32,648 nt of DNA, taken from positions 1-32,648 of IMG/VR virus record IMGVR_UViG_3300043426_000133, one strand, 5' to 3'. The notes beneath the pieces were generated by a model. It was given only the letters and a program-made list of their open reading frames with translations. It ran no database searches and had not been told where the DNA came from. This document shows, piece after piece, positions 26,191 through 32,648 of the stretch. Within the stretch, counting starts at the first letter, position 1. Every line of letters begins with the position of its first letter. The translations under genes were made by a program, and so were the position numbers. Origin of the DNA: a virus.

Positions 26191-26466
26191 ATGATAGCTG
26201 AAGACGTATTGCCAGCTCTCGGAATACACATTGCTCTGCAGAACACTCCTAAGAGTTGTGCTTTCCTAAGAGAGAAAAGACTTCCTGCTTTAGTGGATGA
26301 AACAGAAGGAAATAGGGTTGTGTGGGATAAAGGGTTTCTACAGATTGGAGAGAAGCAATATTCGTATCAGCAATTCCATATTCTTGATGAGGGTGACCCT
26401 GTATTCTTCAATTACATTCGAGATTTGATTACAGCACACAGACAACAACCGCACTTTGGATTTTAA
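26191..26466 (+). CDS. Hypothetical phage protein, 91 aa
   Basis: Starts MIAEDVLPALGIHIALQNTP; GGGAC is the only, weak, ribosome binding site, and the terminator stem lies just upstream, so expression must come from read-through or an unrecognised promoter. The 91-residue product is alpha/beta with 'NRVVWDKGFLQIGEKQYSYQ' and 'FFNYIRDLITAHRQQPHFGF', ending in Phe. No family is recognised. Confidence 0.6.
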   Translation: MIAEDVLPALGIHIALQNTPKSCAFLREKRLPALVDETEGNRVVWDKGFLQIGEKQYSYQQFHILDEGDPVFFNYIRDLITAHRQQPHFGF

Positions 26467-26477
26467 TAGGAGGAACG

Positions 26478-26975
26478 ATGGACTTAAACGCACGATTTGT
26501 AGAGGTGGTGGAATTCAACACAATGGCTGGATTTCTCACGGACGTTAGCAGCGAAAGCCTCTTGGCCCAAGCACGTAACGTAAGGGAGGAAGCCAATGAG
26601 CTGTTCGATGCAATCAACAACAATGAGCCTCCAGAGAATGTTCTGAAGGAGCTGTGTGACACCCTTGTAACGTCCTTTGGCATGCTGGCAGCTCTGACGA
26701 AGAAAGGGTTTGATACAGATAAGGCATTCAAGTTGGTTAATGAGAACAACATGTCAAAGTTTTGTGATACGCCAATGAATGCTTATTACACGTCAGCAGG
26801 TTACAACGCCACAGAAGGGGTAAATACAGCAGTGAAGCCATTGGTTGGAGGGCTGTATGGTGTATTCGATGAGAATGGAAAGCTACGAAAACCTATTGGA
26901 TATGAGCCTGTAGACAAGAAAGAGTTGTGTAAGTGCTGCCCGCCTAAAGATGGAATTTGCTGCAAGGAGGAATAA
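26478..26975 (+). CDS. MazG-like nucleotide pyrophosphohydrolase with cysteine-rich tail
   Basis: A 165-residue protein starting MDLNARFVEVVEFNTMAGFL after AGGAGGAAC. The helical core carries the all-alpha NTP pyrophosphatase signature: E37-E38-x-x-E41 (NVREEANELFDAI) and E58-x-x-D61 (VLKELCDTLVTSFGM), followed by 'KGFDTDKAFKLVNENNMSKF', typical of phage MazG/PRA-PH-like enzymes that hydrolyse (d)NTPs or related alarmones. The last 20 residues contain five cysteines (CKCCPPKDGICC), an uncommon tail that could bind zinc. It fits the phage's nucleotide-pool genes. Confidence 0.85.
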   Translation: MDLNARFVEVVEFNTMAGFLTDVSSESLLAQARNVREEANELFDAINNNEPPENVLKELCDTLVTSFGMLAALTKKGFDTDKAFKLVNENNMSKFCDTPMNAYYTSAGYNATEGVNTAVKPLVGGLYGVFDENGKLRKPIGYEPVDKKELCKCCPPKDGICCKEE

Positions 26976-26976
26976 C

Positions 26977-27249
26977 ATGAAATACTACAAACTTTGTGGA
27001 AACTCTCTCGATTCTATTTATGCCCTTGATCGAGAGAATAATGTTTGCAGCGTTATTGAGTTCTGGAAGAACAACGGGACAGTGACAACAGTGAACATGG
27101 CCCTCTTCTCTGCCGCATTAGCAAGCTACGATGTACAAGCTGCAGGGGAGATTGAAACATACGAGAAGATTTACAAATCCGAATGGGAGTTCTTCAAGCG
27201 TACAGCACGAGACTTCCTGAAGATCATGGGAGAAGTGGATGCGGAATAA
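26977..27249 (+). CDS. Hypothetical phage protein, 90 aa
   Basis: The ATG at 26977, not the longer frame, follows AAGGAGGAATAAC, the best spacing. The 90-residue product starts MKYYKLCGNSLDSIYALDRE, with a beta-rich first half and a helical C-terminus (WEFFKRTARDFLKIMGEVDA). It follows the MazG-like gene by one base and overlaps the next by 11 bases. No family is recognised. Confidence 0.65.
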   Translation: MKYYKLCGNSLDSIYALDRENNVCSVIEFWKNNGTVTTVNMALFSAALASYDVQAAGEIETYEKIYKSEWEFFKRTARDFLKIMGEVDAE

Positions 27250-27769
27250 GGGTGTTGTACGCGTCTCTACGCGTGATTTGAAGCGGGTTGATAAGCTGGC
27301 CCACCTGAGTGAGTTTGAATTGATTTCTCCTGCGAACCAAGGGCTTGTAGAGGCATTCCTGTTCGTGATGGGCATTGATGTAGACCGTGTTGTACACATT
27401 CAGGCATGTAACCATCGTGACCTGTCCAATAAAACTGGAATCGGCTATAGCTTTGTTGGGCATGAACGTACAGACAGACTGTGGCTGTCTCGAACACAAT
27501 CAACACTGGAGGCGCGTATCGAGGCTGCACGAGACCCCGATCTGCAAGGGGATATGATTTACATGAGCACAGAAGGGATTCCTTGGAACAAATTCCGAGA
27601 GATGTGCGACAAGGCACGAGGGCAAGAAGGGACAACTAAGAATGTTGCCCCAATGGAGCCTGTAGAAGATTTTGCAGAGAGTCTGCAAATGATGAAGCTG
27701 CTACGAGATATTCAGATTGAAATTCGTGGTGGAATCAATACAATCGAAGAAGACATGTTGTTTGTCTAA
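27239..27769 (+). CDS. Hypothetical phage protein, 176 aa
   Basis: The ATG at 27239 follows GGGAGAAGTGG. The 176-residue protein starts MRNKGVVRVSTRDLKRVDKL, with 'LAHLSEFELISPANQGLVEA', 'VVHIQACNHRDLSNKTGIGY', 'RLWLSRTQSTLEARIEAARD' and a helical acidic end. The His/Cys/Asp residues near 55-62 could be catalytic or metal-binding, but I recognise no family. It overlaps the previous gene and precedes the DsbA-like gene by 21 bases. Confidence 0.7.
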   Translation: MRNKGVVRVSTRDLKRVDKLAHLSEFELISPANQGLVEAFLFVMGIDVDRVVHIQACNHRDLSNKTGIGYSFVGHERTDRLWLSRTQSTLEARIEAARDPDLQGDMIYMSTEGIPWNKFREMCDKARGQEGTTKNVAPMEPVEDFAESLQMMKLLRDIQIEIRGGINTIEEDMLFV

Positions 27770-27790
27770 ACATTAATTTAAGGAGAATCT

Positions 27791-28036
27791 ATGACTGTAA
27801 ATATTACATCACAACAGCGCGACCTTTTGGCTGGCTACACAAAGGAAGCCTACGGCCTGTATACAGAGATTGAAGCTGCTAACGAGAACATCAAGGATAT
27901 TGTAGACGCTGCAGCAGAAGCCACAGGCTTGGATAAGGCTGTTGTGAAGAAGCATTTCGCCACACAATACAAGGATGATCTGGAGAAGCAAGAAGAACTT
28001 GTTGCCAAGCTGCGCTTCTTGAAGGGAGATGAATAA
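27791..28036 (+). CDS. Small helical protein, possible DsbA-like DNA-binding protein
   Basis: An 81-residue acidic helical protein starting MTVNITSQQRDLLAGYTKEA after TAAGGAGAATCT. The pattern of two helices and an end 'VKKHFATQYKDDLEKQEELV' resembles T4 DsbA, a dsDNA-binding protein linked to late transcription, and similar proteins in other phages. The resemblance is at the level of length, helices and a few residues, so the call is tentative; a generic coiled-coil protein is the alternative. It overlaps the last plus-strand gene by one base (TAATG). Confidence 0.6.
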   Translation: MTVNITSQQRDLLAGYTKEAYGLYTEIEAANENIKDIVDAAAEATGLDKAVVKKHFATQYKDDLEKQEELVAKLRFLKGDE

Positions 28037-28191
28037 TGGATGAAGAAGTGATCCCCTCCTCTGATACGATCCCCATTCCTGTTGACCTTGTGCAAGCAAT
28101 TGCTAACGTGCTTGGATCAGTACCGAGCAGTGTAGGTGCCGAGGTGTTCTTAGCTCTTCGAAACTACCTGCAGAGTATTAAACGAGTATAA
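28036..28191 (+). CDS. Small hypothetical protein, 51 aa, last rightward gene
   Basis: Found by direct reading: the ATG at 28036 overlaps the TAA of the previous gene (TAATG), with GAAGGGAG upstream. The 51-codon frame ends at TAA 28189-28191. The product starts MDEEVIPSSDTIPIPVDLVQ and has one predicted helix (AEVFLALRNYLQSIKRV). No family is recognised. The bidirectional terminator starts seven bases after the stop. Confidence 0.65.
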   Translation: MDEEVIPSSDTIPIPVDLVQAIANVLGSVPSSVGAEVFLALRNYLQSIKRV

Positions 28192-28197
28192 CAACAA

Positions 28198-28221
28198 AAG
28201 CCCTCCCTTGCGGGAGGGCTT
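28198..28221. terminator. Bidirectional terminator between convergent arms
   Basis: AAGCCCTCCC (28198-28207) and GGGAGGGCTT (28212-28221) form a perfect 10-bp stem with a TTGC loop. On the minus strand it is followed by TTGTTGTT after CTT; on the plus strand by ATTG. It lies between the last rightward gene and the stop of the leftward tail fibre gene. Confidence 0.85.
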
Positions 28222-28225
28222 ATTG

Positions 28226-29887
28226 CTATTGTAGAACACCTTTAGTTTTTAGCTCATTCTGCAGGTGGCCGAATGATTGATACAACGTTCTTAGTAGACC
28301 AAACAGTGTAGCATTATCATTCGGCCAACCTGACAAACTTGCATCGTAGCTTCCACCAGCAGCTGTGTTTGTTGCGGTTCCCCATGAAGAATACCCAGAG
28401 CCAAACGTTATCTTCTGCCCGTACGCCAGCTTAATAGCTACGCCAGAATTAAAGGTAGCGCTATCAAAGTCAATGCCTATTGAAGTTTCTCCCACACTTC
28501 GTATAATAGCTGTGTCACCTGCTCCTGCCGCTGGAGTGCCTTGGTAATAAAGCACGCTATCAACAATCTTCGTTGAAGAATGCACTTCCATGATTCTCCT
28601 GATACGAACACTCGTACCACAACTAATATAGAAGATTCTTCCCCACTCTGCATCTGCCGCTGCTTCGTTCTTCACTACCGCAAAGTGGATAGCATTACGG
28701 TTGTAGTAGATGTCATTGCCGTAACCTTCACAACCCATCTCCAAACCAATCTGTCCAACAGTTGGGTTAGGATTAGCGTCCGAGATAACAGCCCAAGATG
28801 CCCATGTAGCGGCTGTAGAGTGGTTATAAGCATGGTAGGCCAAGCCTACGTTCTGTGGACCCGCTGCAAGCGGACCTGTACCGTCTGTGTAGAGCGGTGT
28901 GTAGTTGTGCAACAGACACAGAACATTATACTCGGTTGTTTGACTGTTCACGCCCGTAGTTGTGCTAAACACTACGTTCTGGCCGACAGTGCTCTTCCCG
29001 CCTGCAGTGGATTCGGTACTCTTGTGCACCTGCATCGTCGCATAATCAGATGGTGCGGATATTGGTTTGGATATCATAAACCTGCCATCTGGAGGCACTG
29101 TTAAGAATCCAATACCGCTCCCTAGATCACCAAACTTAGGAATGTTCCCCGGAGCCACCTCTGTCGATGTAGGCACAGACAACACACTTCCTGCAGCGTA
29201 GTAGGGATATTCACTCTCGTTAGACCAAGTTACCTTGACGTTAGTGAACGAGATAGACCAAGCCCCAAGATTATCTGCAAGGACATACCCAAATGTTATT
29301 CCCGTTTTAGTGGAATCAAAGTATGTGTTAGTATCCGCTACGTTGCCTGTGTCAAGCATCAGGTAATACTGGTTATCAGATGAGCTATACTTCCAAATAG
29401 CGTAACGAAGTTCTCTGTTCCCTGTTTGATTTACAATAGACTCCACCAGCACCCTATAAGTGGTTCCATCAGTTAGCAGGGTATCCTGAGGGAGGGTAGT
29501 TGTTTTCCATACAAAATTATCTCTTGGTGGAATACCATTTTGCCAAGACTCTAGGGTAGATGTCGGGAAATGGTCGATGCCTAGAGCGGTGAATTTACCA
29601 AACACAAACCCTTGACCACGAACAGCAATCCCATCTAGTGCCGGATCAGAGCGTAGCACCACTGCTGTGTGTGATGTAGGACAGTTTGCAAAGTAGTTGG
29701 TAGGGAGCATGTCGAACATAATCGACAACGTTCCTGTGCCTGTGTTATACCCCCCAGCGTCAACAGCGTTGAAATTAACTCTCTGATTAGGGGTGGAGTT
29801 GTTCAAGCTAAAATTTGCTATCGTGGTTGTAACAGGGGTTGATGTAGTAAGCCCCTCAATCATTGAAACTGGTACTTTTGTTGTCAT
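28226..29887 (-). CDS. Tail fibre or receptor-binding protein
   Basis: A 553-residue structural protein, last gene of the leftward tail module. The N-terminus MTTKVPVSMIEGLTTSTPVT carries the VPVSMIEG motif seen at the start of many phage tail fibre and spike proteins. The middle is Gly/Ser/Thr- and aromatic-rich beta structure with a lectin-like look (GLDHFPTSTLESW-type repeats, 'AWSISFTNVKVTWSNESEYP'). The C-terminus ends in a helical stretch (LFGLLRTLYQSFGHLQNELK) that may trimerise. It probably contacts the host surface. No catalytic spike motif was recognised, so whether it only binds or also degrades polysaccharide is open. It overlaps no neighbour; AGAGGATAACCA precedes the ATG. Confidence 0.82.
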   Translation of the reverse strand: MTTKVPVSMIEGLTTSTPVTTTIANFSLNNSTPNQRVNFNAVDAGGYNTGTGTLSIMFDMLPTNYFANCPTSHTAVVLRSDPALDGIAVRGQGFVFGKFTALGIDHFPTSTLESWQNGIPPRDNFVWKTTTLPQDTLLTDGTTYRVLVESIVNQTGNRELRYAIWKYSSSDNQYYLMLDTGNVADTNTYFDSTKTGITFGYVLADNLGAWSISFTNVKVTWSNESEYPYYAAGSVLSVPTSTEVAPGNIPKFGDLGSGIGFLTVPPDGRFMISKPISAPSDYATMQVHKSTESTAGGKSTVGQNVVFSTTTGVNSQTTEYNVLCLLHNYTPLYTDGTGPLAAGPQNVGLAYHAYNHSTAATWASWAVISDANPNPTVGQIGLEMGCEGYGNDIYYNRNAIHFAVVKNEAAADAEWGRIFYISCGTSVRIRRIMEVHSSTKIVDSVLYYQGTPAAGAGDTAIIRSVGETSIGIDFDSATFNSGVAIKLAYGQKITFGSGYSSWGTATNTAAGGSYDASLSGWPNDNATLFGLLRTLYQSFGHLQNELKTKGVLQ

Positions 29888-29890
29888 TGG

Positions 29891-30367
29891 TTATCCTCTC
29901 ACACGAAGCCTAACTCCTACTGGAGGAGGACTTGCGAACGTTATTTGCTTCAGGGTATTGTTATAAGTGAAATCTACAGTAGCAGCTTGCCCCACACCGC
30001 CGAGATTGACATCCAATGCGTCTATATCATTTGTTGTGACATTAGTGAGTTGATAGGTGGAGGCAGACGTTGTTGTAAGGTTGTCTGTCCCCACTTCAAA
30101 CGTTGTATTGACGTTAGCTACAAAGGTGTTTGTTGAAGTGTTGAAGGTTCCAATAACAATGTCATCTGCGCCGTCGTAGTAGCACAACTGATTCTCGTTG
30201 GTTCCAGTACCTGTCTTCACCCACAGCATGTGCTGTAGAACATAAGACGGTCTTGCTGTGGAGCTGTGAGAGCTGTGCAAGGCATTACGCCATGTATTCA
30301 AATCAGCAGCAAGCCCAACTCCGTCTTTTACGTTCGGATCAATCGTTCCAAAATCAAACTGTGACAT
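29891..30367 (-). CDS. Tail-associated protein, paralogue A
   Basis: A 158-residue protein starting MSQFDFGTIDPNVKDGVGLA. Its first 75 residues parallel those of the next gene: a MSQ...GT..P start, then L..W..A-HS-HSS..RPSYV...M.W, then YYDGADDIVIG. This module is common in proteins near phage tail fibres. The C-terminal half is beta-rich and Thr/Asn-rich (TFEVGTDNLTTTSASTYQLT) and ends VGVRLRVRG. It probably forms part of the tail tip or fibre attachment. It lies between the tail fibre and its paralogue, with three bases to the former and none to the latter. Confidence 0.78.
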   Translation of the reverse strand: MSQFDFGTIDPNVKDGVGLAADLNTWRNALHSSHSSTARPSYVLQHMLWVKTGTGTNENQLCYYDGADDIVIGTFNTSTNTFVANVNTTFEVGTDNLTTTSASTYQLTNVTTNDIDALDVNLGGVGQAATVDFTYNNTLKQITFASPPPVGVRLRVRG

Positions 30368-30913
30368 TTAGATTCCCCTCGCATGCCAATCAATACTGAA
30401 GGGCAAATAAATAGTTCCAGCCACAGTGATTGTGAATCCGGTTTGGCTGTACGCAGTAACTCCGTAGAAGATGTCTGGATTCAGACCGCCGAGATACGAC
30501 AACGTGAACAAGATGCCCGTAGTTGAGTAACTTCCGTAAGGGAACGTCACAGTGACGGTGTGGCCGTTTCCAGCAGGAATAGCCGCACGACCAAACTGTT
30601 CTGTCAAACCGCTCGGATGTACAATCCTGCCGGGAACTGCCCCCTCGTAAACGCTACTCCCCGGGTATGCCTTATTATTCACTGTATCAACCTGTGCTTC
30701 AAGGATGTCTTGAGCCCCGTCGTATCTATACACCTTCCAGATGGGACCGCTTGTATCTATCCATTGCATCCCTGCTGTAACATAGGATGGTCTGCTCCCC
30801 AAGGCACTACTGTGCCCTGAGTGAACAGCTTCCTGCCAATTAACCAAAAGGGTGCTAAGTTGCGTCCCTGATGTTGTACTTGGGGGTAGCGTCCCCAAAC
30901 TTGCTTGACTCAT
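30368..30913 (-). CDS. Tail-associated protein, paralogue B with H-type-lectin-like end
   Basis: A 181-residue protein starting MSQASLGTLPPSTTSGTQLS. Residues 1-75 share the HSGHSSALGSRPSYV...YRYDGAQDIL module with paralogue A. The C-terminal half (TVTVTFPYGSYSTTGILFTL, then AYSQTGFTITVAGTIYLPF and DWHARGI) resembles the small beta-sandwich domain at the ends of phage tail proteins (gp53-like or H-type lectin), whose final strand carries W-x-A-x-G. It overlaps the gpJ-like stop (position 30913). It probably decorates the tail tip or binds a carbohydrate receptor. Confidence 0.78.
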   Translation of the reverse strand: MSQASLGTLPPSTTSGTQLSTLLVNWQEAVHSGHSSALGSRPSYVTAGMQWIDTSGPIWKVYRYDGAQDILEAQVDTVNNKAYPGSSVYEGAVPGRIVHPSGLTEQFGRAAIPAGNGHTVTVTFPYGSYSTTGILFTLSYLGGLNPDIFYGVTAYSQTGFTITVAGTIYLPFSIDWHARGI

Positions 30914-32648
30914 TACTCATACCCCCAAGCCGGTTTACCCGGTATATATTTAGTTCCGCCCGGCCCGTAAGAATAGCCGTACCCTTTTGCAATCCAATCA
31001 AATGTGCGCTGTACAGGTGTCCCAGAAGAATTCTTGAATATAATTGTAAACCCATTCAAGTCTTTATCCAGCACTTCGTAATAGTCACCCGTGCTCATAT
31101 TCTGCGCAATAATTGCCACAGCAGGCTGCCTATAGAAACTACGAGCATACTCAATGACTGCAGTTCCTGTTAGGGAGTTAGTGACAATATCCTCACTCCC
31201 CTCGACCCTGTTTCTTCCCTCGACAACGATAGACAGAGAAGAAACTACTGGAGTTACTCCAGCCCTTAGGCTTTTCAACACAATCTTGAACTCAGCGTAC
31301 TGAAGAGTGGCCTCCGTAGAAGACAAAGGAATCCACTCAGACCAAGGGTCTTCTGTTTTATTCCGCCACCTATAATATACAATGGCGCTCCAATCAGCCG
31401 CTACCGCCCCGCCTATGTTAGCCACGTCGGACAGGTTGTCCCATTTTCCAATGTAGTTTAGGAAGTTTGACCCCTCTGCAACCATGTTGGCAGTAAGTCG
31501 CACAGTGTTTGTCTCGGTAAGCCCTAGAGGGGTTAGATAATAAGTGCCCTCTGATAACTCCCCTATGCCTATGTTCAAAGGGACGGCATCTGCCAACGGC
31601 GTCCAATCTGCCATAACCCCGGCTGCAATGAACAGCGTACCTCCGCCTACATTAACATGGTCCTTCGCACCAGAGTAGTATGGGTGCTCAGGAACAGCTC
31701 TTATTAGTGAATAATCATCTGATCCGTCTAGACTGTTAATTATCGCTGTGGCATTAACTGACTCAAGACCTGCTTTAGATACAGCCTTAATAAGATACGT
31801 CCCTCTACGGCACGTCAGATTAATGTGGTTGGTTGGATATGCAATCTTGTCAGCAACGACAACAGCACTTCCCCAATCAACACTGCTTGACTCTGTGGTT
31901 GAGTGCTTGATTACAAAGTGACTGATATTCTTACTTGATGTGACGTTAGGCACTTCCCATGAGAAATACGCAGAGGCTCCTTGAATGCTAATCAAGAAGT
32001 TACTCACGTCAGGAGGAATGCCCGGATTACCAGTTATCGTTGCTGTAGCATAAGCCTTGTTGCTGTATATTCCATACTGGCTTACATGCTGCACACTCAC
32101 TTCAATATCGCCAACCTTCGCTAGATGAATATCCTTGAATGCATCCGTAAATGATCCAGCATCCTGCCATTGCTCTCCAGCATACCTCCACCACAGCACA
32201 GAGTGACTGAATGAAGAAAACGTAGGGCGTGTGAAGCTCACAAGGGCTGTGTAGCGAATGTTTCCAAGCTCGTCTAGGTAGGACGCATCCGTTACAACAA
32301 GTCTCGCCGGAGAGGGTGTATACCACCTGTAAGGGGTGGAGATAGGGCGCTCAATAAATGCAGCATCTTCGTCTACAGCAGCGTACTTGGACTCATTATA
32401 TTCAAGCCCTGTAATCTCGTACTGATTCACTTCCTTCTCAGAGATGGACACAACACGGAACAACTGAGATTGAATCGTATTCGATTCCAGCATCCACATT
32501 GCCATTCTGGCAGGAGCTTGGCTGAGTGCTGTAACAAGATTAATGACAGTGAATGTGCTGCTAAGAACGTATGCACCAATGACATCACCAGAGGAGTCAA
32601 CAATGGCCAAGTATTGTAGCCCCACATCTTTTTCCCCATCGCCTATTG
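30913..32648 (-). CDS. Partial lambda gpJ-like tail tip (host specificity) protein, C-terminal part
   Basis: The frame is open to the right edge, so the N-terminal part lies outside the window; the GTG at 32625 is internal. The visible 578 residues begin with 'SQLFRVVSISEKEVNQYEIT' and 'GLEYNESKYAAVDEDAAFIE', the pattern at the end of the central gpJ/phage tail protein region. Fibronectin-like beta domains follow (residues about 100-300, including 'PPDVSNFLISIQGASAYFSW'), then a C-terminal receptor-facing part ending 'FDWIAKGYGYSYGPGG', which resembles the end of paralogue B. In lambda, J caps the tail and contacts the receptor. Its presence marks a long-tailed siphovirus-type tail. Confidence 0.88.
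   Translation of the reverse strand, partial: IGDGEKDVGLQYLAIVDSSGDVIGAYVLSSTFTVINLVTALSQAPARMAMWMLESNTIQSQLFRVVSISEKEVNQYEITGLEYNESKYAAVDEDAAFIERPISTPYRWYTPSPARLVVTDASYLDELGNIRYTALVSFTRPTFSSFSHSVLWWRYAGEQWQDAGSFTDAFKDIHLAKVGDIEVSVQHVSQYGIYSNKAYATATITGNPGIPPDVSNFLISIQGASAYFSWEVPNVTSSKNISHFVIKHSTTESSSVDWGSAVVVADKIAYPTNHINLTCRRGTYLIKAVSKAGLESVNATAIINSLDGSDDYSLIRAVPEHPYYSGAKDHVNVGGGTLFIAAGVMADWTPLADAVPLNIGIGELSEGTYYLTPLGLTETNTVRLTANMVAEGSNFLNYIGKWDNLSDVANIGGAVAADWSAIVYYRWRNKTEDPWSEWIPLSSTEATLQYAEFKIVLKSLRAGVTPVVSSLSIVVEGRNRVEGSEDIVTNSLTGTAVIEYARSFYRQPAVAIIAQNMSTGDYYEVLDKDLNGFTIIFKNSSGTPVQRTFDWIAKGYGYSYGPGGTKYIPGKPAWGYE

Noticed and set aside
1-32648. tRNA genes, CRISPR arrays, insertion sequences, integrase or attachment sites
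   Set aside because: None could be recognised by eye; a tRNAscan and repeat search would be the decisive test.

Overview
The window is part of the genome of a tailed double-stranded DNA phage of a Gram-negative bacterium. The evidence is a T7-like replisome (primase-helicase, family A DNA polymerase, ssDNA-binding protein, 5'-3' exonuclease), a lambda gpJ-like tail-tip protein with accessory tail proteins, very tight gene packing with many ATGA/TGATG/TAATG overlaps, and clear sigma-70 promoters, which imply transcription by host RNA polymerase. T7-type replication with a long-tailed (siphovirus) tail tip suggests a mosaic siphovirus. I cannot name the host from sequence alone. No tRNA gene, CRISPR array, transposon, integrase or repressor was seen.

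Layout. (1) About 1-15197, minus strand: small unknown phage genes mixed with nucleotide-metabolism genes (thyX, nrdJ, DUF1937, DUF3310), a calcineurin-like phosphoesterase, an exported beta-barrel-like protein, the primase-helicase, and a SleB-type cell wall hydrolase. Promoters lie at 15231-15259, 8465-8493, 5203-5231, 4247-4274 and 1517-1545. (2) 15198-15853: a 650-base gene-free divergent region with outward promoters on both strands, a long leader with several inverted repeats, two mutually exclusive hairpins, an 18-bp palindrome and a second rightward promoter. (3) 15854-28191, plus strand: small genes, a nucleotidyltransferase-like protein, a membrane protein, an AP2/HNH homing endonuclease, DNA polymerase, SSB, two more HNH proteins, 5'-3' exonuclease, a second phosphoesterase, a MazG-like pyrophosphohydrolase and a possible DsbA-like protein. 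(4) 28198-28221: a bidirectional terminator. (5) 28226-32648, minus strand: tail fibre-like protein, two paralogous tail proteins and the gpJ-like protein, which runs off the right edge.

The clearest discovery is a 275-nt ORF-less group I intron (6876-7150, minus) in the gene for the adenosylcobalamin-dependent ribonucleotide reductase. It splits the codon of the cysteine in the TNPCGEQ motif, the predicted thiyl-radical cysteine. Exact splicing restores the motif. Free-standing HNH genes elsewhere are candidate mobility partners.

Functionally, ThyX, NrdJ, the MazG-like enzyme and the DUF1937/DUF3310 proteins probably reshape the nucleotide pool for the replisome encoded on the two divergent arms. 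The hydrolase and exported protein act at the envelope. Seven genes under 60 codons and several corrected starts were found by reading the sequence directly.
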